This document shows positions 54,301-62,219 of a DNA stretch of 64,000 bases, in pieces. Made by a program: the position numbers and the translations under genes. Numbering within the stretch: the first letter of the stretch is position 1; each line of letters opens with the position of its first letter. The DNA is from Methylobacterium sp. NEAU K (GTDB lineage Bacteria > Pseudomonadota > Alphaproteobacteria > Rhizobiales > Beijerinckiaceae): contig NZ_JAUYZJ010000011.1 of assembly GCF_030700285.1 (NCBI RefSeq), positions 62,001-126,000 of the forward strand, given 5' to 3'. The notes below the pieces were generated by a model, which worked only from the letters and a program-made list of their open reading frames with translations, was not told the origin of the DNA and searched no databases.

Positions 54301-54801
54301 GTGCCCGGGATCGAGGAAGGCGGCTGCCTGTCCCTGCAGGGTCCGAACATCATGCTGGGCTACCTGCGGGCGGAGAAGCCCGGCGTGCTGGAGCCGCCGC
54401 CGGACGGCTGGCACGACACCGGCGACATCGTGGCGATCGACGCCGCGGGCTTCGTCACGATCAAGGGGCGGGCCAAGCGCTTCGCCAAGGTCGCCGGCGA
54501 GATGATCTCCCTGGCGGGCATCGAGGCGCTCGCGGCCGAACTCTGGCCGGACCACCCGACCGCGGTCGCGGCGGTGCCGGACCCGCGCAAGGGCGAGCGG
54601 CTGGTGCTGTTCACAGAGGAGAAGGGCGCCACCCGGGCCGCCTACCAGAGCTTCGCGAAGGCTCGGGGCGCCTCGGATGTCGCGATCCCGGCCGAGGTCG
54701 TGGTGCTGGACGCGGTCCCGATGCTGGGCAGCGGCAAGATCGACCACGTCGCCGTCACCAGGCTCGCGCTGGAGCGGGTGAAGGAATCCGCAGCCGCTTG
54801 A
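51388..54801 (+). CDS. aas: Acyl-ACP synthetase / lysophospholipid acyltransferase fused to MFS transporter (Aas-like)
   Basis: 1137 residues in three parts. Residues about 1-410 are an MFS lysophospholipid flippase of LplT type (12 helices; FWCQFFSAFNDNFLKNAL, GRIVLLPTPVGAV). About 425-620 is a PlsC acyltransferase with NHVSFLDAP (HX4D) and FPEGRLTVTGSLMKIYDG. About 640-1137 is an AMP-forming ligase with FTSGSEGTPKGVVLANR and ILEGYGVTECGPVVALN, then DTGDIVAIDAAGF. Together they would bring in lysophospholipid, activate a fatty acid and reacylate the lipid in the inner membrane. Confidence 0.93.
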   Translation: MFRSLMTARRFAPLFWCQFFSAFNDNFLKNALAFLILFGIGGQADAHAGVLVTLASAVFIGPFFILSGLGGQWADRHDKALMARRLKFAEIFAAGAAVLGFLLHSVPVLFVALGLFGTIAALFGPIKYGILPDHLRREELPAGNALVEAATFLAILLGTIAAGAASALGGSGLVFGALVMAFAVLCWLSARMIPPTGEGAPDLHVDRNIARSTYALLRDLWADTQLWRGSLIVSWFWLVGVVVLSLLPVLVRGAFNGTETVITLLLALFSIGIALGSGLASWLASGRIVLLPTPVGAVLMGLFGLDLAWTVGHLPPPPAEAIGPFDFLQTGHGLRAGIDFLGLAVSGGLYIVPSFAAVQAWAEKAMRARIIGAVNVMTAAYMVAGTLALAGLQGAGLSTASLLAVVAVLNLVVGAVVFATLPTSPFRDALSILFRAFYRLEVRGLDNVAAAGPNCILALNHVSFLDAPLALSLLDQEPVFAVDSGIAQRWWVRPFLRVTKAIPLDPTRPLATRTLINAVRNGETLIIFPEGRLTVTGSLMKIYDGAGLIADKSGAMVVPVKIDGLERTAFSRLSRSQVRRRWWPKVTVTVMPPVRLTVDDALRGKARRQAAGAALYGIMSDLLFRTTDIDRGLMAALIEAGDRHGWGRTALEDPVTGRLTYSRLVTAANVLGRKLMPLAPAGGRIGIMLPNANGAAVTLFALASAGRVPAMINFSAGPANVLSACRAAQVRRILTSRAFIEKGRLGSLVEAIRGSVELVYLEDVRASITTPDKIRALLGGRRPLVARSGEDPAAVLFTSGSEGTPKGVVLANRCMLANVAQVAARIDFGPTDKVFNVLPVFHAFGLTAGLVLPLVSGVPVYLYPSPLHYRIIPELIYGSNSTVLFGTDTFLAGYARAAHSYDLRSLRYVVAGAEAVKESTRKTWGEKFGLRILEGYGVTECGPVVALNTPMFNRFGTVGRILPGIETRLEPVPGIEEGGCLSLQGPNIMLGYLRAEKPGVLEPPPDGWHDTGDIVAIDAAGFVTIKGRAKRFAKVAGEMISLAGIEALAAELWPDHPTAVAAVPDPRKGERLVLFTEEKGATRAAYQSFAKARGASDVAIPAEVVVLDAVPMLGSGKIDHVAVTRLALERVKESAAA

Positions 54802-54966
54802 ATAAGTCTATGGCAGCCAGAGGTTGCGCTTCATCCAAACGGGGGATGCGGCCGAACGCGGGATGGCCTCGTATGACCAATACAGACCCGATTCGGTCGA
54901 TCCTCATGGAGGCCCGGTTCGGGACTGGATTTTGCGCCGCGTGCGCATGTCGATGAGGGGCTGAAC

Positions 54967-55185
54967 ATGCTGAAAGGCAGGCAATTCCCGGTTTGGATGA
55001 CCAGACGGACCTACTTCAAGCGGATCGAACGCTGGATGAAACCCGGCAAGGCGCGCAAGCCCGAGCCACCGAGACTCGAGCCCGGGCTCGCCGCGGTGGC
55101 ATCCAACGTCGTGCCCTTCCCGATCCGGGCAGGCCATGCGGGCCGGCCAGCCTTCACGGCCCTGCGCGGCGTCGGCATGGCCTGA
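54967..55185 (+). CDS. Small basic protein of unknown function
   Basis: 72 residues with ATG at 54967, preceded by GAGGGGCTGAAC. The sequence is basic (MTRRTYFKRIERWMKPGKAR) and contains SNVVPFPIRAG, a short VVPFP motif similar to the LVPFP motif of the 64-residue protein at 15035. No membrane segment. Codon use is typical for the genome. I do not recognise a family; the pbpC gene follows after 88 bases. Confidence 0.55.
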   Translation: MLKGRQFPVWMTRRTYFKRIERWMKPGKARKPEPPRLEPGLAAVASNVVPFPIRAGHAGRPAFTALRGVGMA

Positions 55186-55273
55186 GCGGGGGCGGGCCCG
55201 GCCGGGGCTTGCCCGCCGCACCGGATCGGTGAATCTGTGTGCGGCGCCGGCAGACCCGGGAACTGGAGGATGC

Positions 55274-57415
55274 GTGCCGCACCACGGGCCTGATCCCTGC
55301 GGAGCCGCATCGCCCCGGGCTCGCGGCGTTCGGCGATTTGCGGGGCGCCTGGGCCTGGCCGCCGCGGTGCTTCTTCTCGGGCTCCCGGTCGCCGCCCTGT
55401 GGCGCTACGTGGAGACGCTCCCGCCCCTCGACCTCGCGGCGGCCTCGGCGCGCTCGACGGTGGTGCTCGATCGATCGGACGCGCTGCTGCGCCCCTTCGC
55501 CACCGCGGACGGCCGCTGGCGCCTGCCCGTGACCGCGGCCTCGGTCGATCCGCGCTATCGCGCGATGCTGCTCGCCTACGAGGACCGGCGGTTCGCGGCG
55601 CATCCCGGCGTCGACCCGGTGGCGATCCTGCGCGCCGCGTCTCAGTGGCTGGCGCATGGGCGGATCCTCTCGGGGGGCTCCACCCTGTCGATGCAGGTCG
55701 CCCGGCTGGTCGAGCCGCGTCACGGGCGTTCCCTGGCGGCCAAGCTGCGCCAGATGGTGCGCGCGGTCGCGCTGGAAAGGCGGCTCGGGAAGCCCGGTCT
55801 GCTCGACCTCTACCTCGCGCTCGCGCCCTATGGCGGCCCGCTTGAAGGGGTGCGGGCGGCGAGCCTCGCCTATTTCGGGCGGGAGCCGGTGCGGCTGACC
55901 GCGGCGCAGGCCGCACTCCTGGTCGCCCTCCCGCAATCCCCCGAGACCCGTCGGCCGGACCGATTCCCGGAGCGCGCCCGGGCAGCCCGCGACCGGGTGC
56001 TCGAGATGGCGCGGGCCCGGGGCCTCCTCACCGCGGCCGAGGCCGCCGCCGCGCAGGCCGAGCCGGTGCCGGCCGTTCGAAAACCCTTCCCGATGCTCGC
56101 GGCCCACGCCGCCGAGGAGGCGGTCGCGGCCGAGCCCGGGGCGTCGGTGATCCGCCTCGGCATCGACGGGCGGCTGCAGGCGCGGCTGGAGACCCTGGCG
56201 GCGGAGCGCGCGGCCGCCTCCGGCCCCGGCCTCTCGGCGGCGATCCTGGTCCTCGACAACCGCGACGGGCGCGTGCTCGCCCAGGTCGGCAGCGCCGGCT
56301 ATCTCGATCCGAGCCGGCGCGGGGCGATCGACATGACCCTGGCAATACGCTCGCCCGGCTCGGCGCTGAAGCCGTTCGTCTACGCCCTGGCCTTCGAGGA
56401 GGGCCTCGCGCATCCCGAGACCTTGCTGGAGGACCGTCCCGCGCGCTTCTCCGCCAGCTATGCGCCGGAGAATTTCGATCTGACCTATCAGGGGACGGTC
56501 ACGGCGCGGCGCGCCCTGCAGCTCTCGCTCAACGTGCCCGCAGTCACGCTGATGGATGCGGTCGGGCCGGCGCGCTTCATCGCCCGGCTGCGCGCGGCCG
56601 GCGCCGGGATCCAGCTCCCGCGAGAGGCGGCGCCGGGCCTGCCGGTGGCGCTCGGCGGCCTCGGCATCACGCTCACCGACCTCGCGCGGCTCTATGCCGG
56701 GCTGGCCCGCGGGGGCGCGGTGCCGGTCATCCGGCGCGGGGCGGGGCCCGCCGCCGGGACAGGCCCGGAGAACCGAGTCACCGAGCCGGTGGCGGCGTGG
56801 TATGTCGCCGACATCCTGCGCGGCACCCCGCCGCCGGAGAACGCCCTGCCGAACCGCATCGCCTACAAGACCGGCACGTCCTTCGGCTACCGCGACGCCT
56901 GGGCGGCGGGGTTCGACCGGCACGTGACGGTGGTGGCATGGGTCGGACGGCCGGATGGCGCCGCCGTTCCGGGCCTCGTCGGCCGCGTGGTCGCCGCCCC
57001 GATCCTGTTCGACGCCTTCGCGCGCCTCGGGATCGAGCCCGAGCCGATCCCGCAGCCGCGCGACGTGCTGGTTGCGGCCGGGTCCGGCGGCTTGCCGCCG
57101 CCGCTCCGGCGCCTGCGCCGCGAGGCGGCGGATGCGCAGGGGCCGGCGCTCAGGATCGCCTATCCCCCGGACGGGGCCCGGATCGATCTCGGCCTCGGCG
57201 GCGGTCCGGGCGAAGACCGGGCGGCCGGAGGCCCGGGGCTCGCTCTCAAGGCCCTCGGCGGCGTGCCGCCGCTGACTTGGCTGGTCGATGGGCAGCCGGT
57301 GGTTCAGACACCGCGGCGCCGGGCCGAGTGGTTCCCGGGCGGCGTCGGATTCGCGCGCATCTCGGTACTCGATGCCACCGGCGCGAGCGACAGCGTTTCG
57401 ATCCGGCTTGAGTAG
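55274..57415 (+). CDS. pbpC: Penicillin-binding protein 1C
   Basis: 713 residues from GTG at 55274, which has CTGGAGGATG upstream. A membrane helix near 25-45 (LGLAAAVLLLGLPVAALW) is followed by a GT51 domain (AYEDRRFAAHPGVDP, SGGSTLSMQVARL) and a transpeptidase domain (SxxK in SPGSALKPFVYAL, SxN in SLNVPAVTL, KTGTSFGYRDAW). The C-terminal about 90 residues (DARIDLGLGGG-type: PPDGARIDLGL, PPLTWLVDGQPV) are the small BiPBP_C domain specific to PBP1C. Alpha-2-macroglobulin (yfhM), the usual neighbour, is absent. Confidence 0.93.
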   Translation: MPHHGPDPCGAASPRARGVRRFAGRLGLAAAVLLLGLPVAALWRYVETLPPLDLAAASARSTVVLDRSDALLRPFATADGRWRLPVTAASVDPRYRAMLLAYEDRRFAAHPGVDPVAILRAASQWLAHGRILSGGSTLSMQVARLVEPRHGRSLAAKLRQMVRAVALERRLGKPGLLDLYLALAPYGGPLEGVRAASLAYFGREPVRLTAAQAALLVALPQSPETRRPDRFPERARAARDRVLEMARARGLLTAAEAAAAQAEPVPAVRKPFPMLAAHAAEEAVAAEPGASVIRLGIDGRLQARLETLAAERAAASGPGLSAAILVLDNRDGRVLAQVGSAGYLDPSRRGAIDMTLAIRSPGSALKPFVYALAFEEGLAHPETLLEDRPARFSASYAPENFDLTYQGTVTARRALQLSLNVPAVTLMDAVGPARFIARLRAAGAGIQLPREAAPGLPVALGGLGITLTDLARLYAGLARGGAVPVIRRGAGPAAGTGPENRVTEPVAAWYVADILRGTPPPENALPNRIAYKTGTSFGYRDAWAAGFDRHVTVVAWVGRPDGAAVPGLVGRVVAAPILFDAFARLGIEPEPIPQPRDVLVAAGSGGLPPPLRRLRREAADAQGPALRIAYPPDGARIDLGLGGGPGEDRAAGGPGLALKALGGVPPLTWLVDGQPVVQTPRRRAEWFPGGVGFARISVLDATGASDSVSIRLE

Positions 57416-57558
57416 GCGCACAACGTCGTTGTCGGCAGCGAAATGGCTCGGGATGCGTCATTATGCATCCGAAAATACATGTCCCGGCGTCCGTCTTGCT
57501 GGTTTGATTCACCGACTATCAACGAATACCGGCGCAAGGCTGGCCCGCGAGGTCGGTA

Positions 57559-58602
57559 ATGGCTTGGAAGGTCGGCGCCGCGATGGCGGTGCTTCTCGGG
57601 ATGGTCGGTGTGGGAGTCGGTGTCGGCGGCGGCCCCGATCCGCGCCGTGCCGGCTGGCGCGAGACCTATCGCCCGCCGGCCGAGATCCCGTTCCCCCCGG
57701 AGAATCCCTACACGGCGGCCAAGGCCGAGCTTGGCCGGCGGCTGTTCTTCGATCCGATCCTGTCCGGCGACGGGGCGCGCGCCTGCGCCACCTGCCACAT
57801 CCCCGATCTCGCCTGGGGCGACGGGCGCGCCCGCGCCGCGACGCGCATGCAGGGCGACATGGACCTGCGCACACCGACGCTCATCAACGTCGCGTGGCAG
57901 GACGGGCCGCTCGGCTGGGACGGAAAGTTCCGCACCCTCGAATCCGTGGCCGCCATGCCGATCGCCGCGCCGGCCAATATGAACCTGCCGATACCCGACG
58001 CCCTGGCGCGGCTCGCGGCCGACAAGAGCTACAGGGCGGCCTTCGCCGATGCCTTCAACGATCCCGCCATCACCCGTGAGCGGCTGGATGCGGCGCTGGC
58101 GACCTTCCAGCGCCTGATCGTAACCGGCTCGACCCCGTTCGACCGGTGGATCGCAGGCGACGAGGGCGCGATCGGCGAACCGGCCAAGCGCGGGTTCGAC
58201 CTCTTTAACGGGCGCGCCGGCTGCGCGGGCTGCCATTCCGGCTGGTCGTTCACCGACAACTCGTTCCACGACATCGGCGTCGGCACCGGGGCGGATATCG
58301 GCCGTGGCCGGTTCATGCCGACGTCGGTCGCCCTGCAATACGCCTTCAAAACCCCGACGCTGCGGGAGATCGGCCAACGCGGCCCCTACATGCACGACGG
58401 CTCGGTGCCGACACTCGAGGCCGTGATCGACCTCTACGACCGCGGCGGGATCGCGCGACCGAGCCGGTCCCGCGCGATCAAGCCGCTCAACCTCACCCGG
58501 ACGGAGCGGGCGGACCTCCTGGCGTTCCTCGCGACGCTCTCGGCGGGCGGAAGCCGCGATCTCGTCACCGCGTCCTTCACAGCCGCAGCCCCGGCGCCCT
58601 GA
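57559..58602 (+). CDS. Dihaem cytochrome c peroxidase
   Basis: 347 residues. A short N-terminal hydrophobic helix acts as signal or anchor, placing it in the periplasm. Two haem sites: CATCH at 76-80 and CAGCH at 222-226, with the distance and the DGSVPTLEAVIDLYDRGG end expected for CcpA/MauG-type proteins. Met275 in GPYMHDGSVP is a candidate axial ligand of one haem. Reduces hydrogen peroxide with electrons from small cytochromes; MauG-type protein modification cannot be excluded but no mau genes are here. Confidence 0.92.
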   Translation: MAWKVGAAMAVLLGMVGVGVGVGGGPDPRRAGWRETYRPPAEIPFPPENPYTAAKAELGRRLFFDPILSGDGARACATCHIPDLAWGDGRARAATRMQGDMDLRTPTLINVAWQDGPLGWDGKFRTLESVAAMPIAAPANMNLPIPDALARLAADKSYRAAFADAFNDPAITRERLDAALATFQRLIVTGSTPFDRWIAGDEGAIGEPAKRGFDLFNGRAGCAGCHSGWSFTDNSFHDIGVGTGADIGRGRFMPTSVALQYAFKTPTLREIGQRGPYMHDGSVPTLEAVIDLYDRGGIARPSRSRAIKPLNLTRTERADLLAFLATLSAGGSRDLVTASFTAAAPAP

Positions 58603-58644
58603 AGGGCGGTCTCTCCCGGCAGGCCCGCGGGAGGCGCGGCATGA

Positions 58645-59082
58645 TCAGCGAGCCAAGCCCTGCTGAGGCCCTCCCGGGATGCGCCGCTCACGGGCCTCGA
58701 AAGCGGCGGCGAAGCGAGCCTCGCCGGCCGTGTATTGATGCGAGAGGTTCACAAGCGCGACGATGGTGCAGACGCTCCCGAGAACGCTCGCGACCACAAC
58801 GCCGAGCAGCACGTAGATCGTCAACGTGTTGCGTCGCAGATCGGCCGAGAGACTTTGCGCCGTCTCCCGGCTGGCCTGAGCGATGCTGTCCCGCGAGTTG
58901 ACCAGTTCGTCGTGCATCTCGCTGATGACATGGGTCGCCATGTACAAGAGCAGGAGATGAACGACGAAGTCGTCGTCCGTCGTGGTGTTGAGCGCGGCCG
59001 CCACGCGCACGGCGAGTTGCCGCTCCCAGGGCAGGAGGTCGCGGCCGTGGACCGTGCGGTAGAACCTCTCGAGGTTGGTCAA
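58645..59082 (-). CDS. Small membrane protein coupled to a ParA-like ATPase
   Basis: 145 residues. Starts at TTG 59082, which overlaps the stop of the ParA-like gene (TTGA), so the pair is translationally coupled; longer starts would read through the ATPase tail. An amphipathic N-terminal half (LERFYRTVHGRDLLPWERQL, then LLLLYMATHVISEMHDELV) is followed by one membrane helix (TIYVLLGVVVASVLGSVCTIVALV) and a charged tail. No known family. By analogy with MinD/ParA-type partners it may anchor or activate the ATPase; this is inference from the coupling alone. Confidence 0.65.
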   Translation of the reverse strand: MTNLERFYRTVHGRDLLPWERQLAVRVAAALNTTTDDDFVVHLLLLYMATHVISEMHDELVNSRDSIAQASRETAQSLSADLRRNTLTIYVLLGVVVASVLGSVCTIVALVNLSHQYTAGEARFAAAFEARERRIPGGPQQGLAR

Positions 59083-59915
59083 GGCCGGAGCGCCTCGCGC
59101 CACGCCGCGTGGAAGTTGCGCCGGAGGCGGCGACCCTCGACGCGCAGACGCATCGGTGCCCTCGTCGCCAAATCCAGCCACGTCATGTGCTGGATCCGCA
59201 GCGCCTCGACCAGGCGCTCACCGATCCGTTCCAGTTCGAGGGCGCGGAAGTTCGGCTGCGCGCGCAACTGCCGCACGAGGTCGGAGGTTTCCAGATAGTC
59301 GAAGTTGGTCGCTTGGGCCGTGTTTTTGGCCAGGATCGCCCGGTCGCATTCGAGCAGCATCGGCCGGAGTTCCTTCAGAACATCCAGCGCCGTCGGATCG
59401 ACCGCACCGGCCGCCACGACCACGCACAGACGGATGCCTTCCTCACGGCAGCTCTCGACGATGATCTCGCTGCAGCGCCGGGTCGTCTCCGTGTCGCCCG
59501 CCGGAAAGTCGACCACGATGAAGCGCTCGGCCGCGTCCGCCACGCGCTCGATCATGTCCTGGCACAGGGTCGGATCCACGCGGCCGGTCGAATCCTCCGC
59601 GCGCAGGCGCTGCCGATGACAGGACACGCCCGGGCGGCGCGAAACGAAGTTCGCGCCCCCCGGCTCGGTCTCCCGCAACAGCGCCGGGGGGAAATGCTTG
59701 TTTGCCGGGTCGGTGTCGATCGCCAGCACCGGACCGGCCTCGGCGCAGAGATCGGCGATCTGCAACGCGATGGTCGTCTTGCCGACGCCGCCCTTGCCGC
59801 CCAGGCAGAGGATCAGGACCTTCGCGCCCCCCGAACCCAGAAGGTCCTGCTGGATGTCCTGTATCTCGGTGGGGGTATACCAGGCCGGAACCTTGAGCTG
59901 CGTGGCATCGGTCAT
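59079..59915 (-). CDS. ParA/MinD-family ATPase
   Basis: 278 residues with ATG at 59915 and AAGGAG upstream. The deviant Walker A, LGGKGGVGKTTIALQIADL, has the extra lysine of ParA/MinD dimers; IDTDPANKHFPPAL and Walker-B-like RFIVVDFPAGDTET follow. The C-terminal half (AILAKNTAQATNFDYLETSDLV) resembles the TraL/StbB-type ParA-like proteins of plasmid mobilisation more than chromosomal ParA. No ParB, parS or rep gene is visible. Coupled to the small membrane-protein gene, beside a gene-poor AT-rich stretch. Confidence 0.85.
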   Translation of the reverse strand: MTDATQLKVPAWYTPTEIQDIQQDLLGSGGAKVLILCLGGKGGVGKTTIALQIADLCAEAGPVLAIDTDPANKHFPPALLRETEPGGANFVSRRPGVSCHRQRLRAEDSTGRVDPTLCQDMIERVADAAERFIVVDFPAGDTETTRRCSEIIVESCREEGIRLCVVVAAGAVDPTALDVLKELRPMLLECDRAILAKNTAQATNFDYLETSDLVRQLRAQPNFRALELERIGERLVEALRIQHMTWLDLATRAPMRLRVEGRRLRRNFHAAWREALRP

Positions 59916-61147
59916 GTGGCGTCTCCTTGCTGAGCTGATCGGTGCAGGGCTCGTCCACGCGTGCGCTGCCGCGCCGCGCGGGGACGTGCCTGCGGTATTG
60001 CCTCGGGCGGGGTTGTCATGGCTCGCGCGCGACGTCCGGGCTCGGCCCGGTCGCCTGCGGGGGTCAGGAATCCCCGCGCGCCCGGCCGTCGCGGCCGACC
60101 CGCATGGGGTGATCCGGCACCGCGACAGCGCCGGATCTTCGACGGCGCGGCGGCGCGGTGAAGGACGGAGAGATCTCAAGCCGTCGATCCGGCCGCGCGT
60201 CGGCCATCCGCGACGCTGACGGCGGTTGCCCGAGGCCTGCCGCGACCCTGCGAAGGCAGGGCCGCACGGCTGGCCGGTCCGGGTTCGCGCAGGTGAGCGC
60301 GGTGCTGCGGCAGCGCCACGACCCGCGTGCCGGGCCTCGGAATTCTTTCCCTTGTCACCGTGTGCACTCCGTTGCTGACCCGATACCGCCGACGGGGGGC
60401 CGCCTGAGCTCCTCGTGCGATCCGGGCCGCGCAGGTCCTAGAACTCGCTCAGCTTATCTCAAGAGGCAAGCCTGCGCACATCGAACTTGACGAATTATGT
60501 ACCCTCATTTCCAAAAAAATATCGAACCTTCCGAGCGATGTTATTGCATTTTTTCTAAAATATAATTGTCTATTACGCAATTTATTGCCAATTTAGCCGC
60601 AAATAATCTTATAATACGATGATAATATCTCTATATTTCTGATATTACTTGCGGATATATCGACACCAAGACTCGGCCCCGAGGCGATCGGCTCCAGATC
60701 TGCAAGCCGCCGCGACGGCGCAGGCGAGCACCACAAGACCAAATACCTATGCCTGAAGGGTCTCCCGTCGGCGAACACGCCAAGGGTATCCGCGGGGAGG
60801 CGGAGGGCGGCTCGGCGGTGCGACCCTGCACATGCGACGGGTCTTTGCGCCGCAACTCCAGCGGGATTCAACCTGGGGCGCCTTCGGCGATTCGCTCAGG
60901 CCGCGCCGCGCGTCACGGGCGGCCTGAGCGCCGACCCGAGAGGAATATCGGTCCGGCGGGGGCCTTCCGGCCGGGGCCGAGCCTCCCCCGACCGCGCTCC
61001 AGCGGAACCGTCGCCCCGGACTGCCCGCTGGAAATCCACAGCGTTAACCTTCCACTCATATTCGTTAATAAACCATTGGCGAAGTCGCGACGAAGATATC
61101 TAAATAGCTCGGTAACCACGGTGTCGCTGTGCAGCGGCGAGGGTTCG
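59916..61147. other. 1.2-kb gene-poor region
   Basis: No frame here has both a ribosome site and a recognisable protein. It falls into three parts: 59916-60483 is GC-rich non-coding-looking DNA, 60484-60665 is sharply AT-rich, and 60666-61147 returns to high GC, ending in a second AT-richer patch (61026-61120, with GTTAAC and TTCGTTAATAAACC) likely to hold the promoter of the membrane-protein gene at 61148. Two divergent genes flank it. Confidence 0.6.
60484..60665. other. Sharply AT-rich segment
   Basis: About 180 bases dominated by A and T, for example AAAAAAATATCGAACC (60515 on), TTTTTTCTAAAATATAATTG (60552 on) and ATCTTATAATACGATGATAA (60606 on), in a window of about 70% GC. TATAAT-type hexamers are frequent. 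It codes for nothing recognisable. It may be a promoter-rich boundary, a xenogeneic-silencer target or a trace of acquired DNA. Confidence 0.7.
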
Positions 61148-62200
61148 ATGCTCGCGTTCAAAAGTAAGCGCCCGTCTTTCGGTCTGGCCCTCGGCGCCGC
61201 GCCTCCACTGGTGCTCGTCGCCACGAGCGAGGCCCAGGCTCACGTGAAGTGGTTCTGTGCCTACGACGTGGCCGGGCAGCCGCAGGGCCTTGAGCAGGTG
61301 CTCTGCCTGAATTTCGAATGGCTGACCGCACTCGCCCTGGTCTGCCTCATGTTCGGATGCCTGGCCGAGGGAACGCCGCTCGGCGGCGCGCTGCTCAACG
61401 CACTCGATCGTGTGACGACCCGGGTCCGGACCGACACCGAACTGCTGGTCCGCGCCACGCTCGGCTTCTTCCTGGTCTCCCTCTGGAGCCTCGGCGGCAT
61501 CATCCTCACCCCGGAACTCAAGACCGATGTGACCTGGATCCCGTGGCTTCAGCTCGCGCTCGCGGCCTGCCTGATCTGGCGCCGCACGATGCCGATCACC
61601 GGCCTGGGCATCGTCTTCCTGTTCAGCTTCGCCACCGCGCAGTACGGCGTGTTCCACCTCGCCGACTATCCGATCTTCCTGGGCGTGGCCGCCTACCTGA
61701 TCTGCCAAGGCCTCGACCTCACGCCCTTCGAAATCCGCCCGCTCGACATCGTGCGGTGGTCCGCCTCCATCACCCTGATGTGGGCCTCGATCGAGAAATG
61801 GGCCTATCCGGAATGGAGCGCGCCGCTGCTGGCCGCCAAGCCGCAGATGACGATGGGTGCGTCTCCCGAGCTGTTCATGCAGGCCGCCGGAGTCATCGAG
61901 TTCACCCTGGCCTTCGCGCTGATCTGGACGCCGCTGGTGCGGCGCTCGGCGGCGATCATCCTGGCGGCGATCTTCGTCTCGGCGGTCGTCCAGTTCGGCA
62001 AGGTGGACGCGGTCGGCCATTCCGGGATCATCGTGGTCCTGCTCGCGATCGCCGCGGATGACACCCGCATGACTGTCCGGGCCCGCCACGCGGTGTTGGC
62101 GCCAGCGTGGTACGGTGCGGCGCTCGCCACCTTCCTGTTCCTCTACTACGTCGGGCATGCCGCCCTGTTCGGCGGCCTCGACGCGCTGCCTGTGATCTGA
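61148..62200 (+). CDS. Polytopic membrane protein of unknown function
   Basis: 350 residues from ATG at 61148 with GAGGG upstream. A signal-like helix ending SEAQA gives a mature start HVKWFCAYDVAGQP, then nine or ten hydrophobic segments across the rest (for example VRATLGFFLVSLWSLGGII, IPWLQLALAACLIW and LATFLFLYYVGHAALFGG). The His-Val-Lys-Trp-Phe start after the leader is a recurrent mark of an uncharacterised alphaproteobacterial membrane family, loosely DoxX-like in layout. Function unknown. Faces MarC end to end. Confidence 0.75.
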   Translation: MLAFKSKRPSFGLALGAAPPLVLVATSEAQAHVKWFCAYDVAGQPQGLEQVLCLNFEWLTALALVCLMFGCLAEGTPLGGALLNALDRVTTRVRTDTELLVRATLGFFLVSLWSLGGIILTPELKTDVTWIPWLQLALAACLIWRRTMPITGLGIVFLFSFATAQYGVFHLADYPIFLGVAAYLICQGLDLTPFEIRPLDIVRWSASITLMWASIEKWAYPEWSAPLLAAKPQMTMGASPELFMQAAGVIEFTLAFALIWTPLVRRSAAIILAAIFVSAVVQFGKVDAVGHSGIIVVLLAIAADDTRMTVRARHAVLAPAWYGAALATFLFLYYVGHAALFGGLDALPVI

Positions 62201-62219
62201 CGGCTGATCCCGGCCCCTG

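Noticed and set aside
55154..57421. 755-codon open frame antisense to pbpC
   Set aside because: GC-driven shadow with repetitive charged sequence; the sense strand has all PBP1C motifs.
57451..57470. Hairpin GGATGC...GCATCC after pbpC as a terminator
   Set aside because: Six-base stem with an eight-base loop and no U-tract; too weak to call.
60749..61147. N-terminal extension of the membrane-protein gene at 61148
   Set aside because: The added residues are Gly/Arg/Pro rich, span the promoter-like AT patch and would bury the signal peptide; ATG at 61148 has a ribosome site.
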